64,000 nucleotides of DNA from DYRG01 sp041161065 (GTDB lineage: Bacteria > Pseudomonadota > Gammaproteobacteria > Beggiatoales > Beggiatoaceae), in NCBI GenBank assembly GCA_041161065.1, contig JBEAVE010000002.1:1-64000 (forward strand), read 5' to 3'. Of the stretch, positions 36,785 through 45,893 are shown piece after piece. The first letter of the stretch is position 1. Each line of letters begins with the position of its first letter. The notes beneath the pieces were generated by a model that saw only the letters and a list, made by a program, of their open reading frames with translations, did not search any database and was not told the origin of the DNA. Made by a program: the position numbers and the translations under genes.

Positions 36785-38635
36785 TTAAAATTCATCGACT
36801 CGATGACCTTGCATTGCCTGAGAAATCGCAGCGTCCATGCGGCGGGCAGCGTAAGTTTGAGTGATTTTATTAAGTTCTTCAATGGCTTGCGCAATTGCAT
36901 TCGCCTCTTTTCCTCGAGTGGTTTTGAGCAATTTATCCAAACCCGCATTGATGTTATTAAACTCGTCTTTACGCAATAATTTGTGTCCGTCCGCTTTCAA
37001 AGCTGCGCGTAACGCATTGATTACTCTATCAGCTTCGACTTGTTGCTCTCGCAAATTACGCATATTTACATCATCATCAGCGTGATCCATTGCATCACGG
37101 AGCATTTGTTCGATGTCGTTATCGCTCAATCCGTATGAAGGTTTAACGACGATTTCGCTTCTAATGCCGCTGGTTTGCTCTTGAGCAGTGACGCTTAACA
37201 AACCATCTGCATCTATTTGAAAAGTCACACGAATTCGCGCCGATCCCGCCACCATTGCGGGAATTCCTCGCAATTCGAAACGCGCTAATGATCGACAATC
37301 CGTCACTAATTCGCGTTCGCCTTGCAAAATGTGCAATGCCATTGCGGTTTGTCCGTCTTTAAAAGTCGTGAAATCTTGGGCTTTGGCGGTCGGAATTGGC
37401 GTGTTTCGCGGAATAATTTTTTCCACCAATCCGCCCATCGTTTCCAACCCCAACGACAACGGCGTCACGTCCAACAACAGCATTTCAGAATCGGGTTTAT
37501 TGCCCGCCAAAATATCGGCTTGAATCGCCGCACCAATCGCCACAACTTTATCGGGGTCAATGTCGACGTGCGGAGGACGTTGGAAAAACTCCTCGACCAT
37601 TTTGCGAACCAATGGCACTCGAGTCGAACCCCCAACCATTACAACTTCTTGAATATCTTGATTATTTAAACCTGCATCGCGTAACGCTCGTCGACAAGCG
37701 GGAAGCGTTTTTTGAATGAGGGGTTTTAAAAGTTGCTCTAATTGTGAACGGCTTAATGAATCAGACCAGCCTTCAAATTCAATGGGATAGCTTTCTTGAG
37801 AAGTGAGTTTTTCTTTCGCTTGACGGGCAATGGTTAAAATACTTCGAATTCGCGTGTGCGCTGCATCTTCAGGAATTTCAGCTTGTTGCATGATCCAATG
37901 GGCAATTTCCCGATCAAAATCATCACCGCCCAACGCCGAATCACCTGCCGTCGCCAACACTTCGAACACGCCGCGTTGCAATCGCAAAATTGAAATATCG
38001 AACGTTCCGCCGCCCAAATCGTAAATCGCGTAAATGCCTTTTGCTTGTTTATCAAGACCATACGCAATCGCCGCCGCCGTCGGCTCGCTTAAAAGACGTA
38101 ATACATTTAACCCTGCTAATGTTGCGGCATCTTTGGTGGCTTGGCGTTGGGCATCGTCAAAATACGCGGGCACGGTAATTACTACGCCCGTTAATTCGCC
38201 GCCAAGTGTTTGTTCTGCACGGTTTTTTAACGATTTTAAAATATCAGCAGACACTTGGACGGGACTTTTCAGACCCGCCGCCGTTTTTAAACGAGGCATA
38301 CCAGATTCTTCAACAAAATCATAAGGTAAGCGTGCTCCAGTGGCTTTCACATCTGCTAATCCACGTCCCATCAAACGTTTCACCGACGCAATCGTATTTA
38401 ATGGATCGGCATCAGCAAAAGTTTGCGCTTCGTAACCGATTTGCACGCTATCTTGTTGATAATGCACGACAGATGGCAATAAATGTCGCCCTTGTTCGTC
38501 GGGCAGCGTTTCGCTGACACCACTGCGCACCGTTGCAACCAACGAATGGGTTGTGCCTAAATCAATTCCAGCCGCCAAACGGTGTTGATGCGGCGCGCAA
38601 CTTAATCCGGGTTCACTTATTTGTAACAATGCCAT
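36785..38635 (-). CDS. hscA: Fe-S cluster assembly chaperone HscA
   Basis: This 616-residue Hsp70-family ATPase acts with HscB to release [2Fe-2S] clusters from IscU. The nucleotide-binding domain has 'AAGIDLGTTHSLVATV', 'AIAYGLDKQAKGIYAIYDLGGGTFDISIL' split across two strands, and 'MVGGSTRVPLV'. The linker and substrate domain follow ('LLLDVTPLSLGLETMGG'). The divergent N-terminus and 'ALGGDDFDR' are HscA rather than DnaK type. hscB lies immediately upstream, but fdx and the iscRSUA genes are not adjacent in this window. Confidence 0.93.
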   Translation of the reverse strand: MALLQISEPGLSCAPHQHRLAAGIDLGTTHSLVATVRSGVSETLPDEQGRHLLPSVVHYQQDSVQIGYEAQTFADADPLNTIASVKRLMGRGLADVKATGARLPYDFVEESGMPRLKTAAGLKSPVQVSADILKSLKNRAEQTLGGELTGVVITVPAYFDDAQRQATKDAATLAGLNVLRLLSEPTAAAIAYGLDKQAKGIYAIYDLGGGTFDISILRLQRGVFEVLATAGDSALGGDDFDREIAHWIMQQAEIPEDAAHTRIRSILTIARQAKEKLTSQESYPIEFEGWSDSLSRSQLEQLLKPLIQKTLPACRRALRDAGLNNQDIQEVVMVGGSTRVPLVRKMVEEFFQRPPHVDIDPDKVVAIGAAIQADILAGNKPDSEMLLLDVTPLSLGLETMGGLVEKIIPRNTPIPTAKAQDFTTFKDGQTAMALHILQGERELVTDCRSLARFELRGIPAMVAGSARIRVTFQIDADGLLSVTAQEQTSGIRSEIVVKPSYGLSDNDIEQMLRDAMDHADDDVNMRNLREQQVEADRVINALRAALKADGHKLLRKDEFNNINAGLDKLLKTTRGKEANAIAQAIEELNKITQTYAARRMDAAISQAMQGHRVDEF

Positions 38636-38655
38636 GTTTAGAAGTTTCTCAGTTT

Positions 38656-39153
38656 CTAAGCCAGCGTTTCTTCCAATTGCATGGCTTGGTCGTGTAATTT
38701 GTAGAGAAACTGTAATTTATCGACAGTTTCTTGCGCGGAGTTCCAATTTTTGCTCTGATAATTGTTTTGAAATTCACTTAATAAACGTTGAATCTTAGTT
38801 TCTAACTCAGCCAAGAAAACATTTAGGTCGGTAAAATCATTAATTTCCGACAATGTTTCTCGCAAAGTTAATTGTTCAAACAAAAAATCCTCAGCAATAT
38901 TTCTAATGCCTTCTTCTATTTCAAAACCTTGCAATTCCAATAAATATTGAGCTCTTTTCAACGGGTGCTTAAGTGTTTGTAATGCTTCATTTAATTCAGT
39001 AGTTTGTTCCATTGCGAAACGACGTTCAACATCACTTCCCGTTGCAAAATTATCGGGATGAACTGTTTTTTGAATTTGACGATAATTTTCATTTAAAACT
39101 GCCAAATCTATTTCAAATTCAATTGGTAAACGTAATAACTCAAAATAGTTCAC
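38656..39153 (-). CDS. hscB: Fe-S cluster co-chaperone HscB
   Basis: This 165-residue J-domain protein activates HscA. 'NYFELLRLPIEFEID' opens the J-domain, and 'VHPDNF' carries the HPD motif. The C-terminal helical domain ('RAQYLLELQG', 'LREHL'-like positions) would bind IscU. It starts with GTG at 39153, preceded by a GAGGT ribosome site. It is 20 bp upstream of hscA in the same direction. Confidence 0.93.
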   Translation of the reverse strand: MNYFELLRLPIEFEIDLAVLNENYRQIQKTVHPDNFATGSDVERRFAMEQTTELNEALQTLKHPLKRAQYLLELQGFEIEEGIRNIAEDFLFEQLTLRETLSEINDFTDLNVFLAELETKIQRLLSEFQNNYQSKNWNSAQETVDKLQFLYKLHDQAMQLEETLA

Positions 39154-39498
39154 AGAATTACCTCATAAATATAATAAGTTTATTGCAAAATGCCCGTCTT
39201 TTCCCACATTACTGATGGCAATGCGCCTATTTATATCATATTTTTTGCAAATACAAAAGTAATATAGTTAAATGCCCTTAATAAATTATAGGTAGGTTAA
39301 TACGTTGAGAAGAATGCTCAAACCTAGAAAAGATAGAGTCATGAGTGATATAACGTAAGGATTTAGAGAAAAGTAGCGAAGAAAAGAGATAAGAAGTTGC
39401 AATTGTAATCGTCAAGTTATGTGGTAAAAAATGGGTTTAGTAAAAAAGATTGGTATAGAGTAAAATAGTTGTTTTGCATTGCAGCAAGTTGAAAGACG
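39154..39498. other. Gene-free AT-rich region between divergent hscB and the RND gene
   Basis: These 345 bp hold no coding frame with a start and ribosome site. The stretch must contain the divergent promoters of hscB and the efflux gene. TATAGAG and TAAAAT around 39455-39468 are possible -10 elements on the plus strand. No strong hairpin, operator or RNA gene could be supported. Confidence 0.5.
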
Positions 39499-42400
39499 AT
39501 GGGATTACCAAATTTATCTGCGTGGGCGTTGCAGCATCAGCCATTGATTCGGTATTTGATGGTGATGTTGATGGCGGCGGGGATGTGGGCGTACACTCAA
39601 TTGGGGCGGCTCGAAGACCCTGATTTTACAGTTAAAGTGATGATCGTGCAGGTGTTTTGGCAAGGCGCAACTGCCCAAGAAACCGCGCTCCAAATTACCG
39701 ACCGCATCGAGAAAAAACTCCAAGAAACGCCCTATCTCGACCAACTTCGAAGTTACACCAAACCCGCCGAAAGTACGGTTTTTGTGATGTTGCGCGATGA
39801 TATGCCTGCGTCGGAAGTTAAAAATGTTTGGTATCAAGTTCGTAAAAAAATCAATGATTTACGCAGTGAATTGCCACCCGACAGTCAGGGACCGTTTTTC
39901 AATGATGAATTTGATGATACTTTCGGTTCGATTTTTGCGTTCACGGGCGATCAGTTCAGTTTCGCCGAACTCAAAGAATATGCTGAACGGGTGCGTCAAG
40001 AACTCTTACGCATTGAATTTGTAGGAAAAATTCAACTCGTTGGGCTTCAAGACGAAAAAATCTACGTCGAATTCTCCCATTATCAATTAGCGACCTTAGG
40101 TCTTGATCCGCTTTACATTTTAAACACGTTGCAAACCCGCAACGCCATCGCCAGCGCAGGTCGAGTCGATACCGCTACCAATACGCTTTTTGTTCGATTA
40201 AATAGCGCGTATGACGACGTGGAAACCGTTAGAAATCAATTGATTAGCATTGAAGGTAAAAGTTTTCGTTTAGGTGATCTTGCTCACGTTTATCGTGGAT
40301 ATGTTGATCCGCCGATTTTCAAAATGCATTTTAATGGCAAAGAGGCGGTGGGGTTAGCAATTTCCATGCGAAAAGGAGGGGATATTCCCGCGCTTGGCGA
40401 TGCCTTGCAACATGCCCTCGTCGACATCAAAAAAAGCCTTCCGCTCGGTTTGGAAATGCACCAAGTCTCTGATCAACCTGCAGTTGTGGTGTCGGCAGTC
40501 CGCGATTTTGTAAAAGTCCTCGCCGAAGCCGTCATCATTGTGTTGGGGGTCAGTTTTTTAAGTCTCGGATTTCGCACGGGTTTAGTCGTCGCGTTGAGTA
40601 TTCCGCTCGTTTTAAGCATCACATTTTTAATCATGTTTGGGTTAGGCGTTGATTTACAAAGGATTTCTATTGGCGCATTGATCATCGGATTAGGATTATT
40701 GGTCGACGATGCCATGATCGCGGTCGAAATGATGGCGATCAAACTCGAACAAGGTTGGGATCGCGTCAAAGCGGCAACTTTTGCTTATACATCAACAGCT
40801 TTCCCCATGTTAAGCGGGACTTTAGTGACCGCAGCGGGCTTCATTCCCGTCGGCATGGCAAAATCCGCCGCGGGCGAATATACCCACTCAATGTTTGTGG
40901 TTGTAATCGTGTCGTTGCTCGTATCGTGGGTGGTCGCGGTGTTGTTTATTCCTTACTTGGGTTATGTGTTATTGCCAACTCCAAAACACGTTCCCGATCA
41001 AGAACATGACGTTTATCATCGCGGATTTTACGTCCCCTTTCGCAAATTAGTTGCTTTGTGTGTGAGATTTCGTAAAACCGTGATTTTAATTACCGTTGCT
41101 CTATTTGTTTCTTCAGTGATTGGCTTTGGATTTGTCGAGCAACAGTTCTTTCCTTCTTCAAGCCGTCCAGAACTCCTGTTAGAAATGCGACTTCCTCAAG
41201 GTTCTTCTTTTGCTGCAACCGAGAACGAAGTTAAGAAATTAGAAACCCTTTTATCAAACGATTCAAATATTTTAAATTATGCAAGTTATATTGGTGGCGG
41301 TTCTCCCCGTTTTTATTTAGCCTTAGATGTTCAATTATACAACACTAATTTCGCCCAATTGGTTATCATGACCAAAGGTGGAGAAGCCCGTGAAGCGGTG
41401 TTAGCTAAATTAAGGTCAGCTTTTGAAAATGATTTTCCTCTCGTTCGTGGGCGGGTTTCTCGATTAGAAAATGGACCGCCTGTTAATTATCCGGTGCAGT
41501 TTCGTGTAACGGGCAGAAATATCGAAAAAACCCAAGAGATTGCTCAACAAGTTGCTCACATTATGCGCAAAAATCCTCACGTTCGAGATGTGCATTTAGA
41601 TTGGCAAGAACCTGCAAAAAGTATTCGGGTTATTGTTGATGACGACAAAGCCCAACAATTAGGCATTAGTGCTCAAACATTAGCGAGAAACTTACAAACT
41701 TATTTGAATGGGCTGCCATTAACGATTTTTCGAGAAAACGACAAACGCATCGACATTATTGCTCGAGCAAAACCAGAAGAAAGAACCGATTTGAGTAGCT
41801 TAAAAGACATCAATTTGTATTTAGATAGCAAACGAACAATTCCTTTAGAGCAACTTGCTCGACTTGAACCATCATTTGAAGAAGGTATTATTTGGAGAAA
41901 AAATCGTGATATTATGGTGCACGCTCGTGCGGATATTGCCGATAACATTCAAGCCCCCGATGTTTCATTACAAATCGATCCACAATTAAAGGAACTGCGT
42001 GAGAAACTACCCGTTGGTTATCGAATTGAAATTGGTGGAGCATTTGAGGAAAGTTCTAAATCCCAAAAACCCATTGGTCAGGTTGTCCCCATGATGCTTA
42101 TTACAATTATTACTATTCTAATGCTACAACTAAAGAATTTTACTAAAACAATCTTGGTTTTATTAACTGCACCGTTGGGTTTGATTGGAATGACTGTTGC
42201 GCTATTAGTATTGCAAAGTCCATTTGGTTTTGTTGCAATGTTGGGAGCGATTTCATTAAGCGGTATGATTATGCGTAACTCGGTGATTTTAGTGGATCAA
42301 ATCGACCAAGATTTAGAAAGTGGTTTAGAATTAAAAGAAGCAATTATTGAATCAACGGTGAGAAGATTTCGTCCCATTATGCTCACTGCATTAGCGGCTA

Positions 42401-42537
42401 TTTTAGCGATGATTCCTCTATCACATAATATTTTTTGGGGTCCAATGGCGGTTGCGATTATGGGTGGTTTAATGGGTGCAACCTTGCTCACATTATTATT
42501 TCTTCCAGCGTTATATGCAGCGTGGTTTCGTGCCTAA
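39499..42537 (+). CDS. RND-family efflux transporter permease
   Basis: This 1012-residue inner-membrane proton antiporter is of the AcrB/MdtC class. There is one N-terminal span, a large porter loop, membrane helices 2-6 ('AEAVIIVLGVSFLSLGF' and others), a second porter loop and helices 8-12. The proton-relay pair Asp-Asp is in 'GLGLLVDDAMIAVEMM', as in drug-type RND pumps. Heavy-metal-type motifs are not evident. No membrane-fusion or outer-membrane partner gene lies beside it; it would need those from elsewhere. Substrate unknown. Confidence 0.9.
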   Translation: MGLPNLSAWALQHQPLIRYLMVMLMAAGMWAYTQLGRLEDPDFTVKVMIVQVFWQGATAQETALQITDRIEKKLQETPYLDQLRSYTKPAESTVFVMLRDDMPASEVKNVWYQVRKKINDLRSELPPDSQGPFFNDEFDDTFGSIFAFTGDQFSFAELKEYAERVRQELLRIEFVGKIQLVGLQDEKIYVEFSHYQLATLGLDPLYILNTLQTRNAIASAGRVDTATNTLFVRLNSAYDDVETVRNQLISIEGKSFRLGDLAHVYRGYVDPPIFKMHFNGKEAVGLAISMRKGGDIPALGDALQHALVDIKKSLPLGLEMHQVSDQPAVVVSAVRDFVKVLAEAVIIVLGVSFLSLGFRTGLVVALSIPLVLSITFLIMFGLGVDLQRISIGALIIGLGLLVDDAMIAVEMMAIKLEQGWDRVKAATFAYTSTAFPMLSGTLVTAAGFIPVGMAKSAAGEYTHSMFVVVIVSLLVSWVVAVLFIPYLGYVLLPTPKHVPDQEHDVYHRGFYVPFRKLVALCVRFRKTVILITVALFVSSVIGFGFVEQQFFPSSSRPELLLEMRLPQGSSFAATENEVKKLETLLSNDSNILNYASYIGGGSPRFYLALDVQLYNTNFAQLVIMTKGGEAREAVLAKLRSAFENDFPLVRGRVSRLENGPPVNYPVQFRVTGRNIEKTQEIAQQVAHIMRKNPHVRDVHLDWQEPAKSIRVIVDDDKAQQLGISAQTLARNLQTYLNGLPLTIFRENDKRIDIIARAKPEERTDLSSLKDINLYLDSKRTIPLEQLARLEPSFEEGIIWRKNRDIMVHARADIADNIQAPDVSLQIDPQLKELREKLPVGYRIEIGGAFEESSKSQKPIGQVVPMMLITIITILMLQLKNFTKTILVLLTAPLGLIGMTVALLVLQSPFGFVAMLGAISLSGMIMRNSVILVDQIDQDLESGLELKEAIIESTVRRFRPIMLTALAAILAMIPLSHNIFWGPMAVAIMGGLMGATLLTLLFLPALYAAWFRA

Positions 42538-42555
42538 TAAAAAAGGAGAGAAATC

Positions 42556-43041
42556 GTGCATTATTTTTTAAGCATTGGCTCTAATCTAAATCCCGAAAAA
42601 AATCTAGTACAAATTATTACACATTTGCTTAATAAAACACCACAAATATTGATTAGTCGAGTGATTTCTACATCGGCGATTGGATTTGTTTCTAAGCATG
42701 ATTTTTTGAATGCTTGTTTGTATATAGAAACTGATTTGAAACCTGCCGTGTTAAAAGCATATTTTAACCACTTAGAATGTGAATTAGGACGTGATAGAAA
42801 CGATCCGAATCGCGCAAAGAAAGATCACCCCGCCGATATTGATATTATTTGGTCACTTGAAATATTGAAGGATTTTCCTACATTGCCACCAGAGCCTTAT
42901 ATTCAGCCGTTATTATTGGAATTGTTGGCGTTTTTGGGCTATCCTATTGAAGTCCCGCTGTTGATCACGGGCGTTTCTTTAACAGTCAATCAACAAAAAT
43001 TTGGTTTCAAACCAACATGGATAGCAAAGGAACTTTTATGA
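42556..43041 (+). CDS. folK: HPPK-like folate pyrophosphokinase (FolK)
   Basis: This 161-residue protein looks like 2-amino-4-hydroxy-6-hydroxymethyldihydropteridine pyrophosphokinase. It has 'LSIGSNLNPEKN' at the start and 'LECELGRDRNDPNRAKKDHPADIDII' in the middle, aligning with the family's 'GR.R....R..DLDI' metal and ATP site. The segment is divergent: 'DHPADIDI' replaces the common 'GPRTLDLDI'. It overlaps the folM-like gene by 25 bp, so a folate or pterin operon is likely. Confidence 0.78.
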   Translation: MHYFLSIGSNLNPEKNLVQIITHLLNKTPQILISRVISTSAIGFVSKHDFLNACLYIETDLKPAVLKAYFNHLECELGRDRNDPNRAKKDHPADIDIIWSLEILKDFPTLPPEPYIQPLLLELLAFLGYPIEVPLLITGVSLTVNQQKFGFKPTWIAKELL

Positions 43042-43778
43042 AAGCAGCATTAGTAACGGGGGGAGCAATTCGGGTAGGAAAAGGCATTGCTTTGGCTCTT
43101 GCAAAACAGGGTTACGATATTGCATTACATTACCATTCTTCCGTTCACGCTGCGAGAGAAACTCAGCAACAAATTCAACAAATAGGCGTGCAATGCACAT
43201 TATTTCAAACTGATTTGAGCAATCCCGAACAACTTGAAACCTTAATACCAACAGTTGTTCAGCATTTTCCACATTTGAACGTGTTAATTAACAGCGCATC
43301 AACTTATCAACAAGCAACTATTCAAGAAACTACCCTCGATATTTTTAATGAACAATGGGCAACTAATTTGCGCGCGCCGTTCTTTCTCATTCAACAATTT
43401 GCGCAACATTGCAAACAAGGAAATATCATTAACATTATTGATAACAAAATTGGTTTCAACCAGTTTCAATATGCCGCGTATTTATTGGCAAAGAAAGCCT
43501 TAGCAGAACTCACTAAAATGGCGGCAATGGAATTCGCACCTAATATTAGAATTAATGGGATTGCACCGGGAATTATTTTACCACCGCCCTCTCGAACAGA
43601 AGATTATAACAACTGGCGCAAACAAGGCATTCCATTGCAACGTTTTGCAGAAATCACAGAAATTACTCAAGCGATTTCTAGTTTGATAGAAAATAATTAT
43701 ATAACAGGTCACGTTTTAGTAGTGGACGGTGGCGAATTATTAACAAACACGGGGCGTAATACGCTTAATTTTAATTGA
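43017..43778 (+). CDS. FolM/pteridine reductase-like short-chain dehydrogenase
   Basis: This 253-residue NAD(P)H-dependent SDR may start at ATG 43038 ('MKAALVTGG'), which has an AAAGGA ribosome site and would remove most of the overlap with folK. The cofactor motif is 'TGGAIRVGKGIA', with the arginine after the glycines seen in pteridine reductases (PTR1, FolM). The catalytic Tyr-x3-Lys is in 'YLLAKKALAELTKMAA', followed by 'INGIAPGIILPP'. It likely reduces dihydropterin or dihydrofolate, judging by family and its folK neighbour. Confidence 0.82.
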   Translation: MDSKGTFMKAALVTGGAIRVGKGIALALAKQGYDIALHYHSSVHAARETQQQIQQIGVQCTLFQTDLSNPEQLETLIPTVVQHFPHLNVLINSASTYQQATIQETTLDIFNEQWATNLRAPFFLIQQFAQHCKQGNIINIIDNKIGFNQFQYAAYLLAKKALAELTKMAAMEFAPNIRINGIAPGIILPPPSRTEDYNNWRKQGIPLQRFAEITEITQAISSLIENNYITGHVLVVDGGELLTNTGRNTLNFN

Positions 43779-43779
43779 T

Positions 43780-44463
43780 ATGAATTATTGGGTTATTATT
43801 CCAGCCGCCGGAGCGGGTAAAAGATTGGGTGCAGTTGTTCCGAAACAATATCTCACCCTCAACAATAAAACGGTTTTAGAACATACGATTAGCCGCTTTC
43901 AAGCTATTTCAGCAATTAAGGGCATTGTGGTTTGTATTGATCCTGATGATGTACATTTTAAGTCTTTGGATATTTCAAAACAAGTGATGAGCACAGCGGG
44001 AGGAAAAGAGCGTTGCAATTCGGTATTAAATGGATTACATTTTTTAGCTCAATGGGCTGAGGAAGAAGATTGGATTTTAGTGCATGATGCGGCGCGTCCC
44101 TGTGTGAGAACAACCGATATTGAAAAACTCATGATGACATTAAAAGAAAATCCGATTGGTGGTTTATTGGCTGTGCCTGTTCGAGATACCTTGAAACTTG
44201 CTAATTCAGCACAAACCATTATTTCAACGCAAAATAGAGAAAACCTCTGGCACGCTTTAACACCTCAAATGTTTCGTTTTAAGTTATTGAAAGAGGCATT
44301 GGAACGCGCCATTTGTCAGAAACAAATAGTCACAGATGAATCGCAAGCAATTGAACAATTAGGTTTGAAGCCATCGTTAATAGAAGGTCATGCTGATAAT
44401 ATTAAAATTACCTATTTGAATGACATTACATTAGCGACCGTGTTTCTTCAAAATTTGAATTAG
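43780..44463 (+). CDS. ispD: 2-C-methyl-D-erythritol 4-phosphate cytidylyltransferase
   Basis: This 227-residue enzyme of the non-mevalonate isoprenoid pathway has the nucleotide loop 'IIPAAGAGKRLGAVVPKQYL', 'GGKERCNSVLNGL', 'VHDAARPCVRTTDI' and 'ALTPQMFRF'. 'VTDESQAIEQLG' and 'ADNIKITYLNDI' complete the family pattern. Length is normal. It starts 1 bp after the SDR stop; ispF, its frequent partner, is not here. Confidence 0.95.
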   Translation: MNYWVIIPAAGAGKRLGAVVPKQYLTLNNKTVLEHTISRFQAISAIKGIVVCIDPDDVHFKSLDISKQVMSTAGGKERCNSVLNGLHFLAQWAEEEDWILVHDAARPCVRTTDIEKLMMTLKENPIGGLLAVPVRDTLKLANSAQTIISTQNRENLWHALTPQMFRFKLLKEALERAICQKQIVTDESQAIEQLGLKPSLIEGHADNIKITYLNDITLATVFLQNLN

Positions 44464-44472
44464 GAGGGGTGT

Positions 44473-45327
44473 ATGCAACTCGTTCCAAGTTCGCCCGCCG
44501 CGTTAGAATTGCAACAATGGTTAGGGCAGGGTTTCAAAAATACTAGTTTAGCTGAAACAGCTTTGTTATTAGCAAAGGTAGAATATCCCGATTTGAATAT
44601 TGCAACTTATATGCAGCGTTTTGAGGATATGACAGAGCAAGTTCGTGAGAAAATTGTTCACCAATCGCCGCCAAATATGATCGTTGCATTAAATCAAGTC
44701 TTATTTGAAAAAGAGGGTTTCTGCGGCAATATCAATGATTATTATGATCCAAAGAATTCTTTTTTGAATGAAGTGTTAGATCGCAAAACGGGCATTCCGA
44801 TTACATTGGCGATTATTTATTTAGAAATAGGACAGCGATTAGGTTTGCCCTTAAAGGGGATTTCATTTCCGGGGCATTTTTTAGTGAAACTTGAAATGTC
44901 AGCACATAGCATGTTGGTGCTTGATCCTTTTCTAAAAGGCATTCCATTAAGTGAGAGCATTTTAAATCAACGCTTAGAGGAAATTCAAGGAAAAGGACGC
45001 GCGGGACGTTTATTTCTACGGCAGGCTTTACAAACCGCTCATCAGCAAGATATTTTGATTAGAATGTTGAGAAACTTAAAAGATATTTATTTACGTTCTG
45101 AACAATGGTTAAAACTGCTGCCTATTATGGAGCAACTGCTTATTATTAATCCTGAGTTGTCGGGAGAATGGCGCGATCGAGGAATGTTATATCAACGATT
45201 AGAATGTGCCCGCGCGGCAGTGGCTGATTATGAACGTTATTTGAGCTTAGAACCCTATGCAAATGATAGCGATTTTATTGAAGAACAAATCCACCAACTA
45301 ACCCATAAAATTAAGCATTTTCACTAA
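44473..45327 (+). CDS. SirB1-family transglutaminase-like/TPR protein
   Basis: This 284-residue protein of the SirB1 (DUF1338-independent, COG2912) family opens with an N-terminal transglutaminase-like fold around 'EGFCGNINDYYDPKNSFLNEVLDRKTGIPITLAIIYLEIGQRLGLPLKG..FPGHFLVK'. A C-terminal pair of TPR-like helices follows ('LRNLKDIYLRSEQWLKLLPIMEQL'). Catalysis has not been shown for the family. A GGAGG ribosome site precedes it, and it ends 4 bp into the convergent cheW-like gene. Confidence 0.85.
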   Translation: MQLVPSSPAALELQQWLGQGFKNTSLAETALLLAKVEYPDLNIATYMQRFEDMTEQVREKIVHQSPPNMIVALNQVLFEKEGFCGNINDYYDPKNSFLNEVLDRKTGIPITLAIIYLEIGQRLGLPLKGISFPGHFLVKLEMSAHSMLVLDPFLKGIPLSESILNQRLEEIQGKGRAGRLFLRQALQTAHQQDILIRMLRNLKDIYLRSEQWLKLLPIMEQLLIINPELSGEWRDRGMLYQRLECARAAVADYERYLSLEPYANDSDFIEEQIHQLTHKIKHFH

Positions 45328-45782
45328 CTGTTGTTCTCAATTAAACATTTCTCAATGTAATCAATATCGGGAAGCCACGCGGTTTTATTGACAACGACTA
45401 CACTCGCTAATAAACCGTGATGTTGTTCAGCAATAGGTAGCGGTGATTTCAACGTGCTTTCATTCACATTGACACTGAGCGGAATTGCAGGGATTGAAAG
45501 CCCATAGAAAGGAAGTTTCTTGGCATTTCTAACGCCATAACAAATAACAATGCGCGGATTATCCGTAAGATTGGGTAATTCTAAGTGAGCAAGTTGCTCA
45601 AAAGAAATCAGAGGAATTGTTTGTTCTCGCCATTTCAACCAACCTTTTAACCATTCCCCGTCGCGTTTAGGTTGATCGGGCGCGCGAAACGGAATGACCT
45701 CTGCCACCATTGCGCCGGGTAATAACAACCACCCAGAACTCAATGGAATCAATAAGCTACGAACACTTTGCGATGTATTCAT
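45324..45782 (-). CDS. CheW-like adaptor protein
   Basis: This 152-residue single-domain protein resembles CheW: 'LLIPLSSGWLLLPGAMVAEVIPF' at the start, 'WLKGWLKWREQTIPLISFEQL' at the central loop, and a late 'VVVVNKTAWLPDID'. Such adaptors dock histidine kinases to receptors in chemotaxis or pilus-type signalling. No receptor, CheA or PilG/H gene is nearby, so its system must be elsewhere. Confidence 0.75.
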   Translation of the reverse strand: MNTSQSVRSLLIPLSSGWLLLPGAMVAEVIPFRAPDQPKRDGEWLKGWLKWREQTIPLISFEQLAHLELPNLTDNPRIVICYGVRNAKKLPFYGLSIPAIPLSVNVNESTLKSPLPIAEQHHGLLASVVVVNKTAWLPDIDYIEKCLIENNS

Positions 45783-45893
45783 TTTTCTCCAACCTAATTA
45801 AAACAGATCAACTTCGCATTATACAAAAAATTTCCCACCGCATTTTTAATTTTCATCTTTCCCGATGGCGGCGATGCTCTTTTTTCTAAGCAA